This document shows positions 15,814-24,027 of a stretch of DNA of 52,130 nt, one piece after another. This DNA is from JAKFDK01 sp036676195 (lineage in GTDB: Bacteria > Bacillota > Sulfobacillia > Symbiobacteriales > ZC4RG38). The stretch's first letter is position 1; every line of letters starts with the position of its first letter. The stretch is from assembly GCA_036676195.1 (NCBI GenBank), contig JAKFDK010000079.1, positions 1-52,130 of the forward strand. The letters are read 5' to 3'. Position numbers and translations under genes: made by a program. Below the pieces are notes generated by a model. The model searched no databases, was not told where the DNA came from, and was given only the letters and a program-made list of their open reading frames with translations.

Positions 15814-16113
15814 CTACCAGACAAACGACAGGAATTTACCCTTTGACCACTGCTGCTCCGAAGTGCTCATCTGCACCGAGTAACTGGCCACACCCTTGAC
15901 GAACGAATCCCAGCTCAGATTGGCGGACCATGTTTCGTTTCGATTAGTGGTCAGGTATGTATGGGTGTACTTCAAGTTGAACTGGAGGGTTTTGCCGCGC
16001 AACGTTGTCGGAACAGACATGACCATGGGGCAGGCGCCTAACCTTGCACCAGTGCCGATATGTAATCTATTGTAAACATCTCCAAAAAATGGTAACCCGA
16101 AACCAGTCAACAT
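15814..16113 (-). CDS. Small hypothetical protein, doubtful
   Basis: The 99-residue frame begins at an ATG at 16113 without a good ribosome site; the bases before it are C-rich. The sequence is rich in S, T, N and aromatic residues (K-Y-T-H-T-Y-L-T-T-N-R-N-E-T-W-S-A-N-L-S-W), like a secreted or beta-rich domain, but it has no signal peptide. It could be the remaining C-terminal part of a longer secreted protein. No family is recognised. Confidence 0.4.
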   Translation of the reverse strand: MLTGFGLPFFGDVYNRLHIGTGARLGACPMVMSVPTTLRGKTLQFNLKYTHTYLTTNRNETWSANLSWDSFVKGVASYSVQMSTSEQQWSKGKFLSFVW

Positions 16114-16130
16114 GGTGTTGGGGGGAATGA

Positions 16131-16783
16131 ATGGTGCAGGCCGCAGACTTGCTGCGTTCGGCCCAGGATGCAGCCAGACGGTCAGACTGGCACGAGGCGG
16201 TGCGGCTGGCTAAAGCCGCTGCTGACGCGCCAGGGGCAACAACAGCGATTCGAGCTCAAGCCTGGCATATCGCCGGACTGGTGCTGTCCACCCGACTGCT
16301 GGATACCAGCCGGGCACCGTTGGCCTACATGGCTGATGCCATCGACGCTGCGAAGAAGGCTGGCGAAGCAGACCTTGTGCGAAAATGTCTGGCCAACGGC
16401 TCCAACGTGGCTGTCAGGATGGGCGAGTACACGCAGGCCGAATCCTGGGCTACGGAGCTGTGCGCCGAGGGCTGCCCGGACTCGTACAGGTTCTGGGGGT
16501 ACTGGAACCAGGGATGGGCCGCCCACGTGCAGAAGCGTTGACCCGGATCGCTCTTGCCACAGCCCGCGCACGTTTGATGCTCGGCCAGGCCGACGAGATC
16601 CAGTGCGCCATGAACAGCGCCGAGGCCCTGATCGCCATGTCAGGCGACCGTGAACCCCTACGGGCGGAATACCTGGGGCTGGCGGCCTGGCTGGCCGCTC
16701 GGACCCGGAACCTGCGGGATGCCCGAGAGTACGCCGGTGACCCTGGCGGGGGGGCGCCCCCGCTCTGCCCGTGGAATAGCTGA
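16131..16783 (+). pseudogene. TPR-like helical repeat protein broken by a frameshift
   Basis: The first frame (16131-16541) encodes 136 residues of helical repeats: A-A-D-L-L-R-S-A-Q-D-A-A, then Q-A-W-H-I-A-G-L-V-L and G-E-Y-T-Q-A-E-S-W-A-T-E-L. It stops after A-A-H-V-Q-K-R. From about 16520 the second plus frame continues the same type of sequence, A-E-A-L-T-R-I-A-L-A-T-A-R-A-R-L-M-L-G-Q-A-D-E and L-G-L-A-A-W-L-A-A-R-T, ending at 16783. The two pieces together look like one tetratricopeptide protein with a frameshift near 16500-16545 and perhaps a lost C terminus. A sequencing error would be the trivial alternative. A terminator follows at 16796. Confidence 0.65.
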
Positions 16784-16795
16784 CAACGTAAACTC

Positions 16796-16832
16796 AGCCC
16801 CCAGCCCTGTTTGGGCTGGGGGCTCACTTTGT
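16796..16832. terminator. Hairpin terminator after the broken TPR gene
   Basis: AGCCCCCAGCCC and GGGCTGGGGGCT form a perfect 12-base stem around TGTTT, followed by CACTTTGT on the plus strand. It separates the plus-strand remnant from a convergent small minus-strand gene and may end both transcripts. Confidence 0.7.
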
Positions 16833-16881
16833 ACACCCCGGTGGAGCACCGGGGCGGGGGAGGCGTCATCCTTACTGCTGG

Positions 16882-16998
16882 TTATCCGAACAGGGTGCCG
16901 GTGGTCGTCGTCGTGCCAAGACCCCCGGTCAGGAGCAGAACGAGCAGAATCAGGATCAGCGGGCTGATGCCCTGGGCGCCGAGCTGACTCGCCTTCAC
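16882..16998 (-). CDS. Small hydrophobic peptide, 38 residues
   Basis: A GTG at 16998 lies six bases after a strong GGAGGTG site; a second GTG at 17007 would add three residues. The product begins M-K-A-S-Q-L-G-A-Q-G-I-S-P, has one leucine- and isoleucine-rich membrane segment, a run of threonines and ends T-L-F-G. The short length, single hydrophobic helix and perfect ribosome site suggest a real small membrane protein, similar in build to the tiny spore-associated YjcZ-type proteins, but the sequence is not clearly one of them. Function unknown. Confidence 0.6.
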   Translation of the reverse strand: MKASQLGAQGISPLILILLVLLLTGGLGTTTTTGTLFG

Positions 16999-17226
16999 TT
17001 CGCTCACCTCCGTAGATAGTTTATTTGGCGGTAAGTGAATAGGTGCAAGACAGCCCCTGACTGGGCAATGGGAGAAACTCCTAGAACCGAATTTGCCGCC
17101 AAAGCAGGGGAAATTACCGCGTCATACGAATTGTACTTCATCATTCTTTCTCTGTAAGTTAATACAGAAAATGGAATGCCCTAATGGCCGCCTTTAATCC
17201 TGTACAATGTGAAAGGCAGTGGTCCG

Positions 17227-20130
17227 ATGCGTAAAGTGCAAGTGTTCGCGCTGACGGCGGCCATGACGGTCTCGGTGGGGGCGGTGGGGGTACGGGGTCT
17301 GACGGCCACCCGCGATGCCGAGACGTCGACCGTGCGGCTCCGCTCCGGCGCAGTGCAGTTGACTGGACCGGGGTTGTTCGGGACGGTGACCCCTTCCGGC
17401 GGGTGTGAGCAGTGTCTGTACCTGGTGCAGTTCCGGGGGCCCGTACATGACTGGCACAGGCAGGCACTACGGAATCTGGGGGCCGAGGTGGGTGATTATA
17501 TTCCCGATCACGCCTTCCTGGTCCGCATGGATTCCCGGCAGGCTGAGCGGGTAGGTAAGCTGGATTACGTGCGCGGCGTGGGCCGCTACACCGCCACCCA
17601 CAAAATGGACCCCGCCCTGGCCAGGGCCCGCGGAGACACAACGGTCCGGCTGGTCGGCTTTGGTGGCAGCGTGCGTGGTACGGTCGGCAGTCTGGCGGCA
17701 GCCGGTTCGGCGGTGCGTGATGTGGGGGGCCGGGCGGTGGTGGCCACGCTGAAGGCCGATCAACTCGGGCAACTCGCCGGATCGGAAGATGTGGTCTGGA
17801 TGGAGCCGGTTCGCACCAACAAACTCTTCAATGATAAGGCCACCCGGACCATGAAGGTAGATACGGCTGCCTGGGATACTGGGCTGACTGGCGCCGGTCA
17901 GGTGATTGGTGTTGCCGACACCGGGCTGGACACCGGCGCCGACGACAAGAATCTGCACCCGGACTTCCAGGGCCGTGTCCAGGCGGTTTATTCCCTGGGA
18001 CGCAGGGGAGACGCTTCTGACACCCACGGGCATGGCACCCATGTGGCCGGCTCGGTGCTGGGCAGCGGCGCCGGCGATGGACAGGCCCGGGGGGCTGCTC
18101 CCGAAGCCAAGCTCGTCTTCCAGTCGGTGTTGGACAGCAACGGCGGGCTGGGCGGTCTGCCCGAGGACCTGGGTACCCTGTTTGGTCAGGCGTATGAGGC
18201 CGGTGCACGGATTCACTCCGACTCCTGGGGCGTGCCGTATGACTCTGGCGGCAACGTGTATGACGCCCAGTCGGCGGCGGTGGACCGGATGATCTGGGAG
18301 CACCCGGATCTGGCGATCCTCTTTGCCGCCGGTAACGACGGCGACCATAACCAGGATGGCCGGGTGGATTACAGCACCGTCAGCAGCCCTGGCACGGCCA
18401 AGAACGCCATTACGGTGGGCGCTTCGGAAAACAACCGCCCGGAACTGGGCAAGCATGCCGATAACGCCAACAGCGTAGCCATTTTCAGCTCCCGTGGTCC
18501 GGCTCCGGACGGGCGGGTGAAGCCGGATATCGTGGCCCCCGGCTCCTGGATTCTGTCGGCCAAGTCGAGCCGGGCACCGGAAAACAACTTCTGGAAGGGC
18601 TACAACGACCGTTACGCTTACATGGGCGGCACGTCCATGGCCACTCCCCTCAGTGCCGGTGCCACGGCACTGGTGCGCCAGTACTTTGAAACCAAGCTGG
18701 GGGTGACGCCCCGGGCGGCTCTGCTGAAGGCGGCCCTGATCAACGGCGCCGCCGATATTGAGGGCACCTGGAAGGACCACGGCTGGGGCCGACTGGATCT
18801 GGCCGGTACCCTGAAGCCCTTCCAGTTTGAAAATGAGTCGGTGGCCCTGCGCACCGGTGAGAGCAAGGGTTATTCGTATCAGGTGAAGGCCGGGCAGCCG
18901 CTGAAGGTGACCCTGGTCTGGAGTGATTACCCGGCCAGCCCGAGTGCCAGCAAGACCCTGGTCAACGACCTTGACCTGCAGGTGAAGACGCCCGACGGCA
19001 AGGTCCTGATCGGCAACGCTGAGGCGCTGGGGCAGAGCAGCCCGGACCGCCTGAACAATGTAGAGACCGTGGCAGTGGCGGCGCCCACCACCGGTACCTA
19101 TACGGTGACGGTGAAGGCGGAAAACGTGCCCCAGGGCCCGCAGCGCTTCGCCCTGGTGGTTGGCGGCAACCTGGGCGAGGGCGAAACAACCCCGCCGCCG
19201 CAGGACCCGCCCACCCAGCCTCCGGTGGACAAGACGCCGCCCACGGTGAAGCTGACTGCCCCGGCGGCGGGCGCCACCCTGTCGGGCAGCGTGAAGCTGA
19301 GCGCCAGCGCCGCCGACGATGACAGCGGCGTGCAGCAGGTGGAGTTTTATGTGGGTGGTACCCTTGCGGGTAAGGCCAGTGCCACTCCCTACGCGGTGAC
19401 CTGGGACTCCCGCAGCATGGCCAACGGCAGCTATCAGGTGTATGCCCGGGCCTATGACGAGGCGGGCAACACGGCCGAGACCAGCCCGGTTACGGTGACG
19501 GTGGCCAACGACCAGGCCCAGCCGCAGCCGCCGGCGGAGGGGATGCTGACCCAAACCTTCACCGGTGAGACGAACGGTTACGGGATGATCCGGCGCACGT
19601 ATTTCGATGTGCGCGGCCAGGGCAAGGTTACGGCTCTCCTGGATACCAACGATACCGCTGATGTGGATGTGACCATTTACGACCCCTGGAACCGGCCGAT
19701 TCTGGCCACCCGCGGCGGGGCGGCGGCGACCTCGGTGAATCTGCCTGATGCCGTGAACGGTACCTACCAGGCGGTGATTCGGGTGAACGGCGGCAGTGGC
19801 ACCTATGCCCTGACGGTCACACACCCGGCGACAGGATCGATGCAGCAGCAGCAGAGCGGCAGCGTGGATGCCACGGGCGCCCGCACGGCCCGGTTCACCT
19901 TCCAGCAGAAGCGCCGCGGCGCCCTGAATGTGAACCTGGACTGGCACGGTGCAGCCGATCTGGACCTGTACCTGCTGGATGCCCAGGGACGGCTGATTGA
20001 CCGGGCCGCCACCGGCGGGACCAATCCTGAGGTGGTTTCCGGCCTGGTCCGCCCCGGCACCTACACGGTGTATGTGGTGGCCAACAGCGGCCAGGCTGAC
20101 TTTACGGTAACGGCGACCCGGACCAAATAG
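17227..20130 (+). CDS. Secreted subtilisin-like serine protease (S8) with bacterial Ig and pre-peptidase-type C-terminal domains
   Basis: The ATG at 17227, ten bases after GAAAGG, gives 967 residues with a signal peptide (M-R-K-V-Q-V-F-A-L-T-A-A-M-T-V). A pro-region of about 180 residues precedes the catalytic domain. The triad is complete: Asp231 in G-V-A-D-T-G-L-D, His269 in G-H-G-T-H-V-A-G and Ser470 in G-G-T-S-M-A-T-P; the oxyanion asparagine is in F-A-A-G-N-D-G. A beta domain with V-N-D-L-D-L-Q-V follows, as in kexin-like or thermophilic S8 enzymes. Then come a proline linker near residue 655, a bacterial Ig-like domain (V-K-L-T-A-P-A-A-G-A-T) and two PPC-like beta domains. It is probably secreted and self-processed. 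It is the only one of the three subtilases here with an evident signal peptide. Confidence 0.92.
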   Translation: MRKVQVFALTAAMTVSVGAVGVRGLTATRDAETSTVRLRSGAVQLTGPGLFGTVTPSGGCEQCLYLVQFRGPVHDWHRQALRNLGAEVGDYIPDHAFLVRMDSRQAERVGKLDYVRGVGRYTATHKMDPALARARGDTTVRLVGFGGSVRGTVGSLAAAGSAVRDVGGRAVVATLKADQLGQLAGSEDVVWMEPVRTNKLFNDKATRTMKVDTAAWDTGLTGAGQVIGVADTGLDTGADDKNLHPDFQGRVQAVYSLGRRGDASDTHGHGTHVAGSVLGSGAGDGQARGAAPEAKLVFQSVLDSNGGLGGLPEDLGTLFGQAYEAGARIHSDSWGVPYDSGGNVYDAQSAAVDRMIWEHPDLAILFAAGNDGDHNQDGRVDYSTVSSPGTAKNAITVGASENNRPELGKHADNANSVAIFSSRGPAPDGRVKPDIVAPGSWILSAKSSRAPENNFWKGYNDRYAYMGGTSMATPLSAGATALVRQYFETKLGVTPRAALLKAALINGAADIEGTWKDHGWGRLDLAGTLKPFQFENESVALRTGESKGYSYQVKAGQPLKVTLVWSDYPASPSASKTLVNDLDLQVKTPDGKVLIGNAEALGQSSPDRLNNVETVAVAAPTTGTYTVTVKAENVPQGPQRFALVVGGNLGEGETTPPPQDPPTQPPVDKTPPTVKLTAPAAGATLSGSVKLSASAADDDSGVQQVEFYVGGTLAGKASATPYAVTWDSRSMANGSYQVYARAYDEAGNTAETSPVTVTVANDQAQPQPPAEGMLTQTFTGETNGYGMIRRTYFDVRGQGKVTALLDTNDTADVDVTIYDPWNRPILATRGGAAATSVNLPDAVNGTYQAVIRVNGGSGTYALTVTHPATGSMQQQQSGSVDATGARTARFTFQQKRRGALNVNLDWHGAADLDLYLLDAQGRLIDRAATGGTNPEVVSGLVRPGTYTVYVVANSGQADFTVTATRTK

Positions 20131-20143
20131 AAGGTGCAATGCC

Positions 20144-20187
20144 GAACCCCCCGGTGGCCAACTGAGCCGCCGGGGGGTTCCTTTCTG
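20144..20187 (+). terminator. Terminator of the secreted subtilase gene
   Basis: GAACCCCCCGG and CCGGGGGGTTC form an 11-base stem followed by CTTTCT. It lies 14 bases after the stop codon, between convergent genes. Confidence 0.75.
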
Positions 20188-20213
20188 CCGGGGGCAGAGG
20201 GCCGGGGGGCTGT

Positions 20214-21020
20214 TTACGAGGGCGTTTTCCCCTGTTCGGCCAGCAGGGGTGCCATGCGGCGGGCCAGAACCCCCGGCCCGGTCAGTGCGACCAGGCGGGC
20301 AAACAGCCGGCTCTGCCACCGGCAGTAGTAGACAGGTTTTTCTGTTTCGATCTGGCGCACCAGTTTGGCGGCCACCGATTCGGCACTTTCGGCGCCGCGG
20401 TGCAGTCGCTCCAGCATCGGGCTGGATTCGCCGACGGTGCGGGCAAAGATTTCCGTATGGGTCTGGCCGGGGTTATGTTCCAGCACCCGGATGCCGGCCG
20501 GGGCCAGTTCGGCCCGCAGGGCCGCCGTGAGTTTGTCCAGGGCGCTTTTGGTGGCGCTGTAGGCGGCCAGGTAGGGCATGACCATCTTGCCCAGGGGCGA
20601 GGAAACATTCATGATCACGCCGCCGCCCTGGCCGACCATGGCCGGCACCGCGGCGTGCACCAGATACATGGGGGCCAGGGTGTTGGTGGCGAAGATTTCC
20701 TGCAGGTCGGCCGGGGCGGTGCGGGCGGTGGGGCCGTACTTGCCGATGCCGGCGTTGTTGATCAGCACGTCGAGTCGCCCGTAGTGCTGCAGGCAGGTCG
20801 TCACGGCGGTGGCCGCCTGAGCCGGATCAGACACATCGGCGGGCAGGGCCAGGGCCTGGGCGCCGGCCACCGACAGTTCAGCGGCCAGGGTTGCCAGCCG
20901 CCCGGCTGAGCGGGCGACCAGCGCCAGGCGGGCGCCCCGGGCGGCCAGGGTATGGACGGCGGCCCGGCCGATGCCGGCCGAGGCCCCGGTGAGCAGCACC
21001 ACTTTTCCGGGCAGTTCCAT
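20214..21020 (-). CDS. Short-chain dehydrogenase/reductase
   Basis: The 268-residue protein is a classical SDR: cofactor motif T-G-A-S-A-G-I-G near residue 11, N-N-A-G near residue 88, catalytic Ser in N-V-S-S-P, and Y-S-A-T-K with the catalytic Tyr and Lys near 153-157. The motif spacing fits NADP-using members of the DltE/YqjQ type, with P-G-x-T-x-T-E-I-F-like residues after the active site. The substrate is unknown. It starts 19 bases before the GHL10 gene ends and is read in the same direction, so the two are probably one transcript. Confidence 0.9.
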   Translation of the reverse strand: MELPGKVVLLTGASAGIGRAAVHTLAARGARLALVARSAGRLATLAAELSVAGAQALALPADVSDPAQAATAVTTCLQHYGRLDVLINNAGIGKYGPTARTAPADLQEIFATNTLAPMYLVHAAVPAMVGQGGGVIMNVSSPLGKMVMPYLAAYSATKSALDKLTAALRAELAPAGIRVLEHNPGQTHTEIFARTVGESSPMLERLHRGAESAESVAAKLVRQIETEKPVYYCRWQSRLFARLVALTGPGVLARRMAPLLAEQGKTPS

Positions 21021-21039
21021 GGTCAGCGTCCTCCTGTGC

Positions 21040-22671
21040 TCAGGGTACCCGGAAAAGGCGTCCGGCTTCCACCTCTATGGTGTGGGTCTGGCGCAGGGGC
21101 CAGTAGCCGATTTGCAGGGTGTACGGACCCGGGGGCACGTGGGCAAAGCCGTACCAGCCGCTGCCGTCGGTTTCTGTGTACAGTTGCAGTCCGGGGCCGC
21201 TCAGCGCCACCGGAATCCCGTCCCGGGGGCCACCCTGCGCGTCCAGGGCCACCCCGACCACATGGCCGGCGGTGGGCTGCCCGAGCCGGGGCAGGGGCGG
21301 CACCGGTGCCGATCCGGGGAACACCGGCTGGACCGAGATCTGCTGCCTGAGGGCCGGTTCGTAATACCAGGCGGGCTGGGTGGTGAGCCGGAACAGCCAG
21401 TCGTTCGTTTCGGCGTTGTACCGGTAGGGCTGGCGGGGCAGGTTCTGTCCGGCCGGGCCGTTGTAGTCGCCGTTGCCGTACAGGTGGGTGGCGGCGTAGG
21501 CGTAGACGGCTGTGCCGGCCAGGCGGCCGCCGGCAGTCGATGGGGTGAGGGCGCGGGAGATCTGCGCCAGGGTATCTTCCAGGTAATTCATATAGGCCCC
21601 TACGCCGGACACCACTTGCCGCCCGTAGGTATGGTCCTTCTGCCACTCGGTCCAGCCGTTGTACCAGTCCCGGCTGCGGGGGTTGAACTCCTGAAAGTAG
21701 TTCATGGGAATGGCCAGGTCGAGGATTCCCTCTTCCAGCCAGGCCCGCCAGTCCTGGAAGGTATCGGTGTACGGGCGGGTTTCGGTCCACAGCCGGGTGT
21801 CAGACGGGGGTTCGCCCCAGGCCACCAGGGCGGCGCTGACCTTGAGGGTGGGCCTGGCGGCCAGGGCTTCCAGATAGATGCGGCGGACAAGCTGGGTGAC
21901 CTGCCGGCGGCGCCAGTCTGACCAGAGTGGGTCAGCCGGGTCCGGCTGGCCGGTGCGCCGGTGGCGGGCGTTAAAGCGCTCCACGCTGGCAGCGTTGTAG
22001 CCGTACTCGGGGCCGTCATAGCGGATATAGTCCAGGTGCAGCCCGTCGACCGGGTACTTGCGGACCAGGTCGACCAGTACGTCCACCGTGTAGGCGGCCG
22101 CTTCGGGGTGGCCGGGGTCCAGGAATCGGGTGGCCTCGCCCCGGCGGGTGTAGGTGAGCCAGCGGTCCCGCCCCTGCGCCGCCGGGCCGTGCTGGTTGTA
22201 TACGTGCCCGGGGCTGAGCGGCGGCGCCGGCCATTGCCAGACCGGCAGGACGGCGGCCCAGGCGTGAACCTCCAGGCCTGCGGCATGGGCCCGGGCAATC
22301 AGGGTGTCCAGGGGGTCAAAGGCTGGGGCAACGGCGGTATCCTGGGTAAACGGTTCCCGCCCGCGCTGGAAGTAACGGTCGCCCCGGCGGCGTACCTGCA
22401 CAATCAGGGTGTTAAAGCCACCGGTTTTGGCGTCACCTACCAGCTTGCTGATTTCCTCCGGGGTTTTGATGCCAGGGTGAAAGGCGTCGACCCACAGGGC
22501 CCGTAGCTGGGCTGGTTGCTGGGCCGTCTCCGGGTCGGTCCGGCCGGGGGCGGTGGTTTCCGGCGCGGCCGGGGTTGCCGGGCCGGCCAGGTTGGCCCGG
22601 GCGACGGCGCCGGGCGGAAAGGCTGCCATCAGCAGCACTGCGGACATGAAAGTCAGGAAGCCCTTGCGCAC
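21040..22671 (-). CDS. Secreted glycoside-hydrolase-like protein (GHL10/DUF187) with a C-terminal carboxypeptidase-regulatory-like domain
   Basis: The 543-residue protein starts with a signal peptide (M-R-K-G-F-L-T-F-M-S-A-V-L-L-M-A-A-F-P-P-G). The TIM-barrel signature includes L-R-A-L-W-V-D-A-F-H near residue 56, Q-V-R-R-R-G-D-R-Y-F, G-L-E-V-H-A-W and V-D-G-L-H-L-D-Y-I-R-Y with an acidic residue where the family is thought to be catalytic. Bacillus YngK is a relative. The last 75 residues form a beta-sandwich (G-H-V-V-G-V-A-L-D, G-x-Y-T-L-Q-I-G-Y) of the type used for surface or sugar binding. It probably acts on a cell-wall or external polysaccharide, which suits the divergent polysaccharide deacetylase gene. 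Confidence 0.88.
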   Translation of the reverse strand: MRKGFLTFMSAVLLMAAFPPGAVARANLAGPATPAAPETTAPGRTDPETAQQPAQLRALWVDAFHPGIKTPEEISKLVGDAKTGGFNTLIVQVRRRGDRYFQRGREPFTQDTAVAPAFDPLDTLIARAHAAGLEVHAWAAVLPVWQWPAPPLSPGHVYNQHGPAAQGRDRWLTYTRRGEATRFLDPGHPEAAAYTVDVLVDLVRKYPVDGLHLDYIRYDGPEYGYNAASVERFNARHRRTGQPDPADPLWSDWRRRQVTQLVRRIYLEALAARPTLKVSAALVAWGEPPSDTRLWTETRPYTDTFQDWRAWLEEGILDLAIPMNYFQEFNPRSRDWYNGWTEWQKDHTYGRQVVSGVGAYMNYLEDTLAQISRALTPSTAGGRLAGTAVYAYAATHLYGNGDYNGPAGQNLPRQPYRYNAETNDWLFRLTTQPAWYYEPALRQQISVQPVFPGSAPVPPLPRLGQPTAGHVVGVALDAQGGPRDGIPVALSGPGLQLYTETDGSGWYGFAHVPPGPYTLQIGYWPLRQTHTIEVEAGRLFRVP

Positions 22672-22789
22672 TTGGCTCCTCCTTTATGGGTGTGCCTGCC
22701 TGTTAAAGAATTGGGCGGGACCAGACGCAACCCCTGCGAGGATTTTCTCGTTTAAACTATAGGTACTAGAAAAGCGCTATACATCGGAG

Positions 22790-24019
22790 ATGAGACGCTT
22801 GCAACGTTATCGCATTCTCCTGCTGGGATGCACGTTGGTGGTGGCGGCTGGATGTGGCCCGAGACGGCCGGGGCCGGCGCCGGTGACGGTGGCGCCGCAG
22901 CCGGCGCCGGTGGCAGAAGATCAGGTGGAGCCCGCGCCGACGGCCGGGCCGCCGCTGTCCGCTCCGGCCGGCACTGTGCCGCTGCCGGCGAGCGGTTCCG
23001 TCATGCAGATGCAGGCAGCCAGGGAGGAGGCAGACCGGCTGGAGAGCGAAACCCGCCGCATCCTGACCGCCCTGGCCGGGTCGGCCGATCCGGTGGCTGG
23101 GGCGGCCGTGGCGCGGGCCAAGGTAGCCGGTCTGCGGCAGCAACTGGCGACCTGGCTGGAACCGTTCCCGCTGGCTGTTCAGGCGGCTGTGGCTCCCCAG
23201 GAGCAGTTCCTGGCCGGGGTGGAGGGATTGCTGGGCGCCGGCGCGGCGCTGGATGAAGCCGGCCTGGCCCGGGCTGTGGATGGGCTGCAGGCGCAGACGA
23301 CAGGCCTTGAGGCGTCCTTCCACCTGCAGGAGGCACTGGAGGCGTCGCTGCAGCAGTTACGGCAGCGCTACCTGCAGCCCCTGCCGAGGGAAAAGGTGGT
23401 GTACCTGACCCTGGACGACGGCCCCGACCCCAGCACCACGCCGCGGTTGCTGGAGATTCTGCGGCAGGCCGGGGTGAAGGCGACGTTTTTTGTCATTGGC
23501 CGGCGGGCGGCCCAGTATCCGGACCTGGTGCGGGCCATTGCCGCCGCCGGACATACAGTGGGCAACCACACCTATACCCATGACTACTCGGATATCTACG
23601 CCAGCCCGGAGGCGTTCATCGCCTCTCTGGATAAAACCAGCGACCTGATTCACCGCCTGACCGGCCAGGCCGGGCTAGTGGTACGGGCTCCGGGCGGCTC
23701 TTACAACAAGTTCGACCGCCGCACCTTCCACCTGCTGCAGGCGGGCGGGTATGTGGCTTTTGACTGGACGGTGGATTCCGAAGATGCCAAGGGCGCCACC
23801 ACTCGGGAGGCCATTGTGGGTAACGTGGTCCGGCAGGCGGCCGGACAGGCCCCGGTGGTGGTGCTGATGCACGATGTGCGCGGCAAGGAGGCCACGGTGG
23901 CGGCCTTGCCCGAGGTCATCGCCCATTTCCGGGCCCAGGGGTATGGGTTTGATGTGCTGCCGCCGGATGGAGCCGGGTTGTCCCAGGCCGCCCGACGGGT
24001 GCTGCCCGCCCAGCCCTGA
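22790..24019 (+). CDS. Lipoprotein polysaccharide deacetylase (NodB domain)
   Basis: The product of 409 residues starts with a lipoprotein signal ending in V-V-A-A-G-C, then a proline- and alanine-rich linker, a helical region of about 130 residues and a NodB domain from residue 203. Catalytic motifs are T-L-D-D-G-P-D-P (motif 1), H-T-Y-T-H (metal-binding histidines), R-A-P-G-G-S-Y-N (motif 3), D-W-T-V-D-S-E-D (motif 4) and V-L-M-H-D (motif 5). It should remove acetyl groups from peptidoglycan or another N-acetylated glycan outside the membrane. A TTG at 22799, nine bases after GGAG, is an alternative start. The gene ends 8 bases before the convergent methyltransferase gene. Confidence 0.93.
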   Translation: MRRLQRYRILLLGCTLVVAAGCGPRRPGPAPVTVAPQPAPVAEDQVEPAPTAGPPLSAPAGTVPLPASGSVMQMQAAREEADRLESETRRILTALAGSADPVAGAAVARAKVAGLRQQLATWLEPFPLAVQAAVAPQEQFLAGVEGLLGAGAALDEAGLARAVDGLQAQTTGLEASFHLQEALEASLQQLRQRYLQPLPREKVVYLTLDDGPDPSTTPRLLEILRQAGVKATFFVIGRRAAQYPDLVRAIAAAGHTVGNHTYTHDYSDIYASPEAFIASLDKTSDLIHRLTGQAGLVVRAPGGSYNKFDRRTFHLLQAGGYVAFDWTVDSEDAKGATTREAIVGNVVRQAAGQAPVVVLMHDVRGKEATVAALPEVIAHFRAQGYGFDVLPPDGAGLSQAARRVLPAQP

Positions 24020-24027
24020 TGTAAGGG

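Noticed and set aside
17467..20319. A 950-codon minus-strand frame opposite the secreted subtilase
   Set aside because: Shadow frame of the S8 gene, with low-complexity H/R/G/Q composition and no ribosome site.
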